A stretch of DNA of 8,139 bases from Pseudomonadota bacterium (GTDB taxonomy: Bacteria > Pseudomonadota > Alphaproteobacteria > Acetobacterales > Acetobacteraceae). A program made the translations under genes and the position numbers. The stretch is from the NCBI GenBank assembly GCA_021805485.1, contig JAJZFF010000630.1, forward strand, positions 1 through 8,139, in the 5' to 3' direction. Under the pieces are notes generated by a model. It was given only the letters and a program-made list of their open reading frames with translations. It was not told where the DNA came from and made no database searches. Positions within the stretch are counted from its first letter, which is position 1, and every line of letters starts with the position of its first letter. Below, one piece after another: positions 1 to 8,139 of this stretch.

Positions 1-192
1 GATCGTCGCCACACGCCCTTCGCCACGCCGCGCGCCGAGGCGCAGGCTCAGCGTTTCGCCAGGCAGCGCGAAGGGAATGTAGAGCGGCGTGCCGTCCGCG
101 AGCGCGGCGATGCCGTCGCCATCGGCGCCGACGCGCGCGACGCGGACGGCGACGGACTCAGTTGCCGAAGGCGGAGAGTCCGGTCTGGGCAC
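1..192 (-). CDS. Class I SAM-dependent RNA (uracil-5) methyltransferase, RlmD/RumA-like, N-terminal TRAM part (partial)
   Basis: This gene reads leftward and is cut by the window edge, so only about 64 N-terminal codons are present. After a dozen unstructured residues the protein has a TRAM-like beta-barrel sequence: [12 protein letters not shown], then a [14 protein letters not shown] stretch, then a Gly/Arg-rich strand. This is how RlmD/RumA/TrmA-type rRNA and tRNA uracil-5 methyltransferases begin; TRAM binds RNA and the catalytic SAM domain would follow outside the window. The frame is closed upstream by a TGA at 202-204. The only usable starts before the domain are GTG at 190-192 and TTG at 196-198; no ATG is available. 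I chose GTG, which overlaps the end of gcdH by 35 nt and suggests translational coupling. The TRAM call is fairly good. The methyltransferase identity is inferred, and another TRAM protein such as a MiaB-type enzyme is possible, though there TRAM is C-terminal. Confidence 0.68.
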   Translation of the reverse strand, partial: MPRPDSPPSATESVAVRVARVGADGDGIAALADGTPLYIPFALPGETLSLRLGARRGEGRVATI

Positions 193-1353
193 GGCCAAGG
201 ATCAGCGCGTGAACGTCGTGGGTGCCCTCGTAGGTATTCACCGCCTCGAGATTCATGACGTGGCGGATGACGTGGTACTCGTCGGCGATGCCGTTGCCGC
301 CATGCATGTCCCGCGCGGTGCGGGCGATTTCCAGCGCCTTGCCGCAGGAATTGCGCTTCAGCATGGAGATCATCTCCGGCGCCGCCTGGCCGGCATCCAT
401 CAGCTCTCCAAGACGAAAGACGCTCTGCAGGCCGAGCGTGATCTCGGTCTGCATATCGGCGAGCTTCTTCTGGATCAGCTGCGTGGCGGCGAGCGGACGG
501 CCGAACATCAGCCGCTGCATCGTGTAGTCGCGCGCCGCGTGCCAGCAGAACTCCGCCGCCCCGAGCGCGCCCCAGGCGATGCCGTAGCGCGCCTTGTTGA
601 GGCAGGAGAACGGGCCGCGCAGCCCCTTCACGCCCGGCAGCACATTGGCCGCGGGCACGAACACGTCGCTCATCATGATCATGCCGGTGATGCTGGCGCG
701 CAGGCTGAACTTGCCCTCGATCTTCGGCGTCGTCAGCCCCTCCATGCCACGCTCGAGCAGAAAGCCGCGGATGACATCCTGCTCATCCTTGGCCCAGACG
801 ACGCAGACATCGGCGATCGGCGAATTGGTGATCCAGGTCTTGGTGCCGTTGAGGACGTAGCCGCCGTCGACGCGGCGGGCACGGGTGCGCATCGAGCCGG
901 GATCGGAGCCGGCATCGGGCTCGGTGAGGCCGAAGCAGCCGACGAATTCGCCGCTGGCCAGGCGGGGCAGAAATTTCTCCCGCTGCGCCTCGGACCCGAA
1001 TTCGTGGATCGGGAACATCACCAGCGAGGACTGCACGGAAAGCGCGCTGCGATAGCCGGAATCCACCCGCTCGACCTCGCGCGCGATCAGCCCGTAGGCG
1101 GTGTAGGAGGCGCCGGCGCAGCCATAGCCCTCGATGGTGGCGCCGAGCAGGCCGAGCGCGCCCATCTCGGTCATGATGGTGCGGTCGAAGCGCTCATGGC
1201 GGTTGGCCTCGAGCACGCGCGGAAACAACTGCTCCTGGCAATAGGCGCGGGCGGCGTCGCGGATGGCGCGATCCTCCTCGCCGATCTGGGCTTCGAGCAG
1301 CAGCGCGTCTTCCCACGTGAAGAGCGGGCTGGCGGCGGTGTGCGCGGGAGCGT

Positions 1354-1357
<4 letters not shown>
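158..1357 (-). CDS. gcdH: Glutaryl-CoA dehydrogenase
   Basis: A 399-residue FAD enzyme of the acyl-CoA dehydrogenase family, full length for the family. It oxidatively decarboxylates glutaryl-CoA to crotonyl-CoA in lysine, tryptophan and some aromatic degradation routes, in the cytoplasm, passing electrons to electron-transfer flavoprotein. The helical N-terminal domain spans about 15-135. The acyl-CoA dehydrogenase signature [15 protein letters not shown] is at 142-156. The [14 protein letters not shown] segment at 101-114 carries Arg103, which matches the glutarate-carboxylate-binding Arg that separates GCDH from other acyl-CoA dehydrogenases. The catalytic base is Glu377 in NTYEGTHD. The FAD/CoA motif RDMHGGNGI is at 349-357. 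The ATG start has a GGAG sequence (1366-1369 on the opposite strand) 8 nt upstream and overlaps the helicase stop as ATGA. No partner genes such as a CoA transferase or the ETF subunits lie in the window. The substrate assignment is strong. Confidence 0.96.
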
Positions 1358-3135
<1,778 letters not shown>

Positions 3136-3191
3136 AGGATGCTTTCAGTGGCGCGGCGGCCAGGGCGGCACGCGGCGGGCGCGATGCTAGT

Positions 3192-3222
3192 CGCGTATGC
3201 TGTGCGGTATCTTGAATACGCG
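3192..3222. promoter_or_regulatory. Inverted repeat overlapping the divergent promoter (possible operator)
   Basis: A perfect 7-bp inverted repeat, CGCGTAT (3192-3198) and ATACGCG (3216-3222), with 17 nt between the arms, covers the -10 box and the predicted start of the leftward promoter. An extra GTAT at 3207-3210 also pairs with ATAC at 3216-3219. The arms are about two helical turns apart, which suits a dimeric repressor, but a chance repeat of this size is possible. Confidence 0.25.
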
Positions 3223-3234
3223 CCGGAAAGTCAA
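3206..3234 (-). promoter_or_regulatory. Probable sigma70 promoter for the helicase-gcdH-methyltransferase cluster
   Basis: Reading leftward, a -35 box TTGACT (3234-3229), preceded by GC to give CTTGAC, is followed after 17 nt by GATACC (3211-3206) as a weak -10 box matching 3 of 6 consensus bases. Transcription would start near 3199, giving a leader of about 64 nt before the helicase GTG. The strong -35 and ideal spacing support the call; the poor -10 limits it. Confidence 0.5.
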
Positions 3235-3349
3235 GCAGCGCGGCGGTCGGGGACTTGCGTTCCAGCCCTGCGCGACCACACTCGCTGCCGCCATACGCGC
3301 GCCCGGCCGAGGCAGAATGCGATGGAACAGGAGACCGCGGGGATTCGCC

Positions 3350-3817
3350 ATGCATCGCCCAAAGGCTGCGCGCCATGCGAGCCACCGGACACTGGGCGGC
3401 GCCCTGGCGCTGCTGACGATGGTCAGCGCCGGATGGCCGGTGCCTGCGCGGGCGTGGTGGTCCGGGGGCGTGTTCCTCGGCGGACCGGCCGTGATGCCCT
3501 ACTATGGCGCGCCCATGCTCGCCCCGCCGGTCGTGGTGCCGCCGCCTTATTATTATGCCCCGCAATATGACGCCCCGCCGGCCTATGCTCCCCGATATGA
3601 TGTCCCTCCGACCGACGCCCCGGGGCCGTACGGATCACCCGACGAACCCTTCGAGCCGGAGACCGCCGCTCCCCCGGCACGCCCGCCCGGCGGCGCCGCG
3701 CCGGGCCGGACCTGCTTCGCCAACACCCGTATCTGCCCGCTGGATCCACCCGGCACGCCCGGCCAGCGCTGCTCCTGCCCGGCCAATGGCAGCCGGGTCT
3801 TCGGCCATGTCGGCTGA
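3350..3817 (+). CDS. Small exported proline/tyrosine-rich protein with C-terminal four-cysteine motif, function unknown
   Basis: A 155-residue protein I cannot name. The N-terminus is a Sec-type signal peptide: basic MHRPKAARHASHR, hydrophobic LGGALALLTMVSAGWPV, and a likely cut after ARA at about residue 35. The mature part begins WWSGGVFLGG and continues as a Pro/Tyr/Ala-rich linker with PPYYYAP, PQYDAPP and PRYDVPP elements (about 50-95), so it is probably extended and periplasmic or surface-exposed. The C-terminus has four cysteines, C122, C129, C141 and C143, in the pattern C-x6-CPL...G-x2-CSCP, which could form two disulfides. From memory, similar short cysteine ends occur on small Acetobacteraceae proteins. 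I chose ATG 3350 because a GGGGA lies 6 nt upstream and the signal peptide then starts correctly; the frame stays open to 3197, with another ATG at 3317. The GH15 gene follows after 6 nt. Confidence 0.72.
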   Translation: MHRPKAARHASHRTLGGALALLTMVSAGWPVPARAWWSGGVFLGGPAVMPYYGAPMLAPPVVVPPPYYYAPQYDAPPAYAPRYDVPPTDAPGPYGSPDEPFEPETAAPPARPPGGAAPGRTCFANTRICPLDPPGTPGQRCSCPANGSRVFGHVG

Positions 3818-3823
3818 GCACTG

Positions 3824-5668
3824 ATGATGGACCCGGCCGGCGCGCCCGCCGCCATCGAGGACTACGCCCTGATCGGCGATTGCGTCAGTGCCGCACTGGT
3901 GAGCCGGGCCGGCTCGATCGACTGGCTGTGCTGGCCGCGCTTCGACAGCCCGGCCTGCTTCGCCGCCCTGCTCGGCACGCCGGCGCACGGGCGGTGGCTG
4001 ATCCGCCCGCAGAGCGCGGCGGGACGGGTGCAGCGCTTCTACCACCCCGGCACCCTGGTGCTGGAGACGGTGTTCCACACCGCGGAGGGCAGCGTCGCGG
4101 TGATCGACTTCATGCCGGTCTCCGACCCGCCCGGCAGCCCGCGTCCGGCCCTGATCCGCCGCGTCGAGGGCCGGTCCGGCCGCGTGGCGCTGCGCTTCGA
4201 ACTGGCGCTGCGCTTCGATTACGGCCGCACGGTGCCCTGGATCAACGCGCTCGGGCCGGCGGCGCTCAGCGCCATCGCCGGGCCCGATCAGGTGGTCCTG
4301 CGCGCCTGCTCCGACACGCCGCGGCTCGCCCGCCTGCCGGAGGCTCCGCCGCCGCCGGGCGGGCCGGAGCTGTGCCAGGCGATCGAGATCGAAGCCGGCG
4401 AGACGGTGACCTTCGTCCTCGCCCACGCCGCCTCCCACGCGCCGGCGCCGCCGCCGCTGGACGCCGCCGCCGAACGTGCCGCCACCGAGCGCTTCTGGCA
4501 GGACTGGAGCGCTCGCTGCACCTATCGCGGCGCCTTCGCCGAGCCGGTGCTGCGCTCCCTGATCACGCTGAAGGCGCTGACCTACGCGCCGACCGGTGGC
4601 ATCGTCGCCGCGCCGACGACCTCGCTGCCGGAGCAGTTCGGCGGACGGCGGAACTGGGACTACCGCTATTGCTGGCTGCGCGACGCGACCCTGACGCTAC
4701 AGGCGCTGATGGACGCCGGCTATTTCGCCGAGGCCCAGGCCTGGCGGGACTGGCTGCAGCGCAGCGTCGCCGGCAGCCCCGAGCAGGTGCAGATCATGTA
4801 CGGCCTGGCCGGCGAACGCCGCCTCGACGAGTGGGAGGCGTCCTGGCTGCCCGGCTACCAGGGCGCGCGGCCGGTGCGCATCGGCAACGCCGCCGCCGAA
4901 CAGGTGCAGCTCGATATTTTCGGCGAAGTGATCAGCGCGCTCCAGCACGCCCGCTCCGGCGGGCTGGCGGCGCCGCGCTCGGCCTGGTCGCTGGAGTTGG
5001 CGCTGATCGGACAGCTCGAGCGCATCTGGGACCAGCCCGACGAGGGCCTGTGGGAGATGCGCGGCGGGCGGCGGCATTTCACTTTTTCCAAGGTGATGGC
5101 CTGGGTCGCGCTCGATCGCGCGATCCGGAGCGCGGAGCGCGACGGGCTGGAGGCGCCGCTCGATCGCTGGCGCGCGCTGGCGCGGCAGATCCACGCCACT
5201 GTCTGCGCCCAGGGCTTCGATACCGCGCGCGGCAGCTTCGTGCAGAGCTTCGGTTCGAGCGAGCTCGACGCCAGCCTGCTGCGCATCCCGCTCACCGGCT
5301 TCCTGCCGGCTGAGGATCCGCGCGTGCGCGGCACGCTGGCGGCGATCGAGCGCGAGCTGATGGTGGACGGGCTGGTGCGCCGCTATCGCACCGAGGCCCG
5401 CGCCGACGGGCTCGACGGCGAGGAAGGCGCATTCCTCGCCTGCAGCTTCTGGCGCGTGGAGGCGCTGGTGCTCGACGGGCGGCGCGATGAGGCTGCCGCG
5501 GCCCTTGCGCATTTGTTATCACTTCGCAACGATGTCGGTCTGCTCGCGGAAGAATACGATCCAAAAACGCGACGACATCTCGGCAATTTCCCGCAGGGGT
5601 TTTCCCACCTGGCCTTGGTTCGCGCGGCGCTGGCTGTCGATGGAGTTTCCGACAGCATCACAACATAG
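3824..5668 (+). CDS. Glycoside hydrolase family 15 protein (glucoamylase/trehalase type)
   Basis: A 614-residue protein with the usual length and architecture of bacterial GH15 enzymes, which release glucose from alpha-glucans or cleave trehalose. The N-terminal beta-sandwich (about 10-210) begins with the typical IEDYALIGDCVSAALVSRAGSIDWLCWPRFDS block. The (alpha/alpha)6 catalytic barrel follows, with NWDYRYCWLRDA at 277-288, the GLWEMRG...HFTFSKVMAWVALDRA block from 408, and LLAEEYDP...LGNFPQGFSH near the end (573-594). Glu411 and Glu576 or Glu577 are the probable acid/base pair by family alignment from memory. No signal peptide is seen, so it is probably cytoplasmic. Tandem ATGs at 3824 and 3827 lie 6 nt after the small exported gene, with no good ribosome-binding site, suggesting coupled translation. 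No trehalose or glycogen genes are in view, so the substrate is undecided. The last 150 or so bases are less GC-rich than the rest. Confidence 0.93.
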   Translation: MMDPAGAPAAIEDYALIGDCVSAALVSRAGSIDWLCWPRFDSPACFAALLGTPAHGRWLIRPQSAAGRVQRFYHPGTLVLETVFHTAEGSVAVIDFMPVSDPPGSPRPALIRRVEGRSGRVALRFELALRFDYGRTVPWINALGPAALSAIAGPDQVVLRACSDTPRLARLPEAPPPPGGPELCQAIEIEAGETVTFVLAHAASHAPAPPPLDAAAERAATERFWQDWSARCTYRGAFAEPVLRSLITLKALTYAPTGGIVAAPTTSLPEQFGGRRNWDYRYCWLRDATLTLQALMDAGYFAEAQAWRDWLQRSVAGSPEQVQIMYGLAGERRLDEWEASWLPGYQGARPVRIGNAAAEQVQLDIFGEVISALQHARSGGLAAPRSAWSLELALIGQLERIWDQPDEGLWEMRGGRRHFTFSKVMAWVALDRAIRSAERDGLEAPLDRWRALARQIHATVCAQGFDTARGSFVQSFGSSELDASLLRIPLTGFLPAEDPRVRGTLAAIERELMVDGLVRRYRTEARADGLDGEEGAFLACSFWRVEALVLDGRRDEAAAALAHLLSLRNDVGLLAEEYDPKTRRHLGNFPQGFSHLALVRAALAVDGVSDSITT

Positions 5669-5726
5669 CCTTGCGCGGCGGGCGGCGATATGCCAATCAC
5701 CGCCGACGTCCAAGACCAAGTCGTGC

Positions 5727-5733
5727 GGGGGAG
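5727..5733 (+). promoter_or_regulatory. Ribosome-binding site that decides the livG start
   Basis: GGGGGAG lies 4 nt before the GTG at 5738. It is stronger than anything in front of the upstream in-frame ATG at 5690, and the protein from this GTG starts as LivG proteins normally do. This supports the shorter reading frame. Confidence 0.55.
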
Positions 5734-5737
5734 CCGA

Positions 5738-6490
5738 GTGGCGGAATACATCCTGGAGACCGAGGGGCTGACGAAGGAATTCCGCGGCTTCGTGGCGGTC
5801 GACGGGGTGAAGTTGTCGGTGCGGGCGGGGACAATCCACGCGCTGATCGGGCCCAATGGCGCCGGCAAGACCACCTGCTTCAATCTTCTGACAAAGTTCC
5901 TCCAGCCGACACGCGGCACGATCCGCTTTTCCGGCCGCGACATCACCGGCCTGTCGCCGGCCGCGGTGGCGCGGCTCGGCCTGGTGCGCAGCTTCCAGAT
6001 CTCGGCCGTATTCCCGCATCTCTCCGTGCTCGAGAATGTCCGTCTGGCGCTGCAGCGCAGCCGTGGCAACTCCTTCGATTTCTGGCGTTCGGAGCGGGTG
6101 CTGCACCGGTTCGATGCCCGCGCGCGCGAGCTTCTCGCCGATGTCGGCCTGTCCGATTACGTCAATCATACCGCGGTCGAACTGCCCTATGGCCGCAAGC
6201 GCGCGCTCGAGATCGCGACCACGCTGGCGCTCGATCCGCCGATGATGCTGCTCGACGAGCCGACCGCGGGCATGACGCACGAGGATGTCGATCGCGTCGT
6301 CGCCCTCATCCGCCGCATTCGCGGCGGGCGCACGATCCTGATGGTGGAGCACAATCTCTCCGTCGTCGAAGGTCTGTGCGACACGATAACGGTCCTCACA
6401 CGCGGGCGCGTGCTGGCGGAAGGCGACTACGCCAGCGTCTCGCGCAATCCCGAAGTCATGACGGCCTATCTCGGAGACGTCGATGGCTGA
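5738..6490 (+). CDS. livG: Branched-chain amino-acid-type ABC transporter ATP-binding protein, LivG-like
   Basis: A 250-residue ATPase of the HAAT importer class; with LivF it forms the nucleotide-binding pair that powers a LivH/LivM permease at the inner membrane. From the GTG start the motifs are Walker A GPNGAGKTT (38-46), Q-loop RSFQ with Gln87, a family-type signature LPYGRKR (149-155), Walker B MMLLDE ending in Glu174, and the H-loop His205 in MVEHN. The SFQISAVFPHLSVLENV block and the C-terminal PEVMTAYLGD are LivG hallmarks. An in-frame ATG at 5690 would add 16 residues (MPITADVQDQVVRGSR) with no match to the family, so GTG 5738 with its GGGGGAG is preferred. Its end overlaps livF by 8 nt. 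The gap from GH15 is 69 nt (21 nt to the earlier ATG), so readthrough from GH15 is possible; I found no convincing promoter there. The transported substrate cannot be read from the ATPase. Confidence 0.92.
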   Translation: MAEYILETEGLTKEFRGFVAVDGVKLSVRAGTIHALIGPNGAGKTTCFNLLTKFLQPTRGTIRFSGRDITGLSPAAVARLGLVRSFQISAVFPHLSVLENVRLALQRSRGNSFDFWRSERVLHRFDARARELLADVGLSDYVNHTAVELPYGRKRALEIATTLALDPPMMLLDEPTAGMTHEDVDRVVALIRRIRGGRTILMVEHNLSVVEGLCDTITVLTRGRVLAEGDYASVSRNPEVMTAYLGDVDG

Positions 6491-7190
6491 CAAGCCGATG
6501 CTCGCGGTCGATGCACTCCACGCCTGGTATGGTGAAAGCCACATCCTGCACGGCGTCGGTTTCGGCGTGCATGAGGGTGAGGTTGTGACCCTGCTCGGGC
6601 GCAACGGCGCCGGCAAGACCACCACCATGAAGGCGATCATGGGCCTGGTCGGACGGCGCGAGGGCAGCATCCGCTATCGCGAGACCGAGACGATCGCGCT
6701 GCGTCCGGATCTGATCGCGCGCGCCGGGATCGCGCTGTGCCCCGAGGAACGTGGCATCTTCGCCTCGCTCAATGTCACCGAAAATCTGCTGCTGCCCCCG
6801 GTGGTGGCGAGCGGCGGGCTGGATCTGCCGACGATCTACACGCTGTTTCCGAACCTCAAGGAGCGGTCCGCCAGCCAGGGCACGAAGCTTTCCGGGGGCG
6901 AGCAGCAGATGCTGGCGATCGCGCGCATTCTGCGCACCGGAGCGCGGCTGCTGTTGCTCGACGAGCCCACCGAGGGGCTCGCGCCGGTGATCGTGCAGCA
7001 GATCGGGCGCACCATTCGCGAGATCAAGGCGCGCGGCTTCACCGTGCTGCTGGTCGAGCAGAATTTCCGCTTCGCCGCGACGGTGGCAGACCGGCACTAC
7101 GTAATGGAGCACGGCAAGATCGTCGACATGATCCCGAACGCCGCGCTGTCCTCGAACATGGGCAAGCTGCACGAATATCTGGGTGTGTGA
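6483..7190 (+). CDS. livF: Branched-chain amino-acid-type ABC transporter ATP-binding protein, LivF-like
   Basis: A 235-residue ATPase, normal LivF length and the partner of the preceding LivG. Motifs are Walker A GRNGAGKTT (39-47), a CPEERGIFASLNVTENL block (86-102) with Glu in place of the Q-loop Gln as is usual for LivF, signature LSGGEQQM (136-143), Walker B LLLLDEPTEG with catalytic Glu161, and LVEQN at the H-loop position with Gln instead of His, again normal for LivF. The C-terminal HEYLGV is typical. The ATG overlaps the livG stop as ATGGCTGA, and a GGAG at 6473-6476 sits 6 nt upstream inside livG. The stop TGA shares one base with the ATG of the binding-protein gene. The tight overlaps imply one transcript and matched synthesis of the two ATPases. 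Confidence 0.95.
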   Translation: MADKPMLAVDALHAWYGESHILHGVGFGVHEGEVVTLLGRNGAGKTTTMKAIMGLVGRREGSIRYRETETIALRPDLIARAGIALCPEERGIFASLNVTENLLLPPVVASGGLDLPTIYTLFPNLKERSASQGTKLSGGEQQMLAIARILRTGARLLLLDEPTEGLAPVIVQQIGRTIREIKARGFTVLLVEQNFRFAATVADRHYVMEHGKIVDMIPNAALSSNMGKLHEYLGV

Positions 7191-8139
7191 TGAGAGACAT
7201 TCAGCCATCGCGACGGCAGATCCTCGGTGGCGCGCTCGCCGCCGCCGGCCTGGCGGGTAGCGCGGCGCGCGCCGCGCGGCCGGTGGTGCGGATCGGTGTG
7301 CTCGGCGACCAGTCCGGCCCGTATCGGGATCTCGCCGGCCTCGGCGCGCTCGCCTGCGCGCGCCAGGCGGTGGCGGAATTTGGCGCCGGCAGCTTCGATG
7401 TCGAGATCGTCACCGCCGATCATCAGAACAAGCCCGATGTCGGCGCCGCCATCGCGCGGCAATGGTTCGACCGCGATGGCGTGGACATGGTGACGGATCT
7501 CACCAACTCGGCGGTGGCGCTGGCGGTGGCGCAGGTCGCGCGGGCCAAGAACAAGGTGGCGCTGGCCACGGCCACCGGCACGACGGAACTGACCGGACGG
7601 CAATGCTCGGCCAACTCCCTGCACTGGAGCTACGACGTCTACATGCTGGCCCGCTCCACCGCGCTGCAGGTGGTGAAGTCCGGCGGCCGGAGCTGGTATT
7701 TCGTCGCCGCCGACTACGTCTTCGGCCGGCAGTTGCAGGGCGAGGCGGCGGCGACGGTCGCCGCGAGCGGCGGCACCGTGCTGGGCACGTCCTTCTATCC
7801 GTTTCCGGGGACGAGCGATTTTTCCTCCTTCCTGCTGGCCGGGCAGAGCTCCGGCGCGGATGTGATCGGCTTCGCCAATGCCGGAGCGGATCTCGTCAAC
7901 GGCCTCAAGCAGGCACACGAATTCGGCCTGTCGCGGCGCGTGCGCCTAGCGGCGCTGTCGGGCTTCATCAGCGATATCGACGCGGTCGGTCTCGAGGTCG
8001 CGCAGGGGCTCAACCTGACATCGAGCTTCTACTGGGACCTCAACGAGCGCACGCGGGCGCTGAGTGCGCGGGTGCGGCCGGCGATGCCGCGTCAGGCGCC
8101 GCCGACCATGGCGCAGGCCGGGACCTATTCCGGCACGCT
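7190..8139 (+). CDS. Tat-exported ABC transporter substrate-binding protein, branched-chain amino-acid type (partial)
   Basis: An open frame runs from ATG 7190 to the window edge (316 complete codons) without a stop. It encodes a periplasmic binding protein of the leucine-binding-like (Peripla_BP_6) class that would deliver ligand to the transporter powered by the two preceding ATPases. The N-terminus has a twin-arginine signal: PSRRQIL with Arg8-Arg9, an Ala/Gly-rich hydrophobic stretch, and a probable cut after ARA near residue 28. The mature start VVRIGVLGDQSGPYRDLAG, then TADHQNKPDVGAAIARQWFD (76-95), NSAVALAV (106-113), DYVFGRQL (175-182) and GTSDFSSFLLAGQSSGADV (207-225) follow a recognisable subgroup of this family. 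The ATG overlaps the livF stop by one base (TGATG), so translation probably restarts there. The C-terminal part lies beyond the window. The ligand is unknown; amides, amino acids or aromatic acids are all known for the class. Confidence 0.92.
   Translation, partial: MRDIQPSRRQILGGALAAAGLAGSAARAARPVVRIGVLGDQSGPYRDLAGLGALACARQAVAEFGAGSFDVEIVTADHQNKPDVGAAIARQWFDRDGVDMVTDLTNSAVALAVAQVARAKNKVALATATGTTELTGRQCSANSLHWSYDVYMLARSTALQVVKSGGRSWYFVAADYVFGRQLQGEAAATVAASGGTVLGTSFYPFPGTSDFSSFLLAGQSSGADVIGFANAGADLVNGLKQAHEFGLSRRVRLAALSGFISDIDAVGLEVAQGLNLTSSFYWDLNERTRALSARVRPAMPRQAPPTMAQAGTYSGT

Noticed and set aside
3880..5313. A 477-codon plus-strand frame inside the GH15 gene
   Set aside because: It is the shifted frame of GH15; the translation is repetitive Arg/Ala/Gly and the GH15 motifs lie in the other frame.
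5519..6670. A 383-codon minus-strand frame across GH15, livG and livF
   Set aside because: It is antisense to three well-supported genes and has no recognisable domain.
6735..6800. Missing Q-loop glutamine and H-loop histidine in LivF, as a sign of a degenerate ATPase
   Set aside because: PE in place of Q, and VEQN at the H-loop, are normal for LivF proteins including the E. coli one. Walker A, signature and Walker B are intact.
7191..7200. Intergenic terminator between livF and the binding-protein gene
   Set aside because: The genes overlap by one base and no hairpin followed by a T-run is visible.
7097..7918. A minus-strand frame opposite the binding-protein gene
   Set aside because: The plus strand carries a continuous Tat-signal binding protein over the same bases; the minus translation resembles nothing known.

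Overview
The window is high-GC DNA with dense, overlapping genes on both strands. The protein content (glutaryl-CoA dehydrogenase, a RhlE-type DEAD-box helicase with a basic disordered tail, a GH15 enzyme, LivG/LivF ATPases and a Tat-exported solute-binding protein) suggests an alphaproteobacterium. The small four-cysteine secreted protein makes Rhodospirillales/Acetobacteraceae the best guess. That placement rests on recalled resemblance, not on a search.

Left part, minus strand (1 to about 3235). A leftward cluster reads helicase, then gcdH, then a TRAM-domain RNA methyltransferase cut by the window edge. The helicase stop overlaps the gcdH start by 4 nt. The methyltransferase appears to start on a GTG inside the end of gcdH. 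A sigma70-like promoter (TTGACT, 17 nt, GATACC) lies upstream of the helicase, so all three may share one transcript. A lysine/tryptophan/aromatic catabolism enzyme thus sits between two RNA-maturation genes.

Middle, plus strand (3350-5668). After a divergent intergenic region of about 214 nt come a small exported proline/tyrosine-rich protein and, 6 nt later, a GH15 glucoamylase/trehalase-type enzyme. The GH15 gene has no clear ribosome-binding site, so it may be translationally coupled to the small gene.

Right part, plus strand (5738-8139). Three tightly overlapping genes encode part of a branched-chain amino-acid-type (HAAT) ABC importer: LivG-like ATPase, LivF-like ATPase, and a periplasmic binding protein that runs off the right edge. 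No LivH/LivM permease genes are visible; they would have to lie downstream or elsewhere.

I see no RNA genes, insertion sequences, CRISPR arrays or phage genes. No clearly new system is evident. The most unusual items are the repeat-built helicase tail ending in a short non-repetitive motif, the mixed helicase/gcdH/methyltransferase operon, and the small secreted cysteine-motif protein coupled to GH15.
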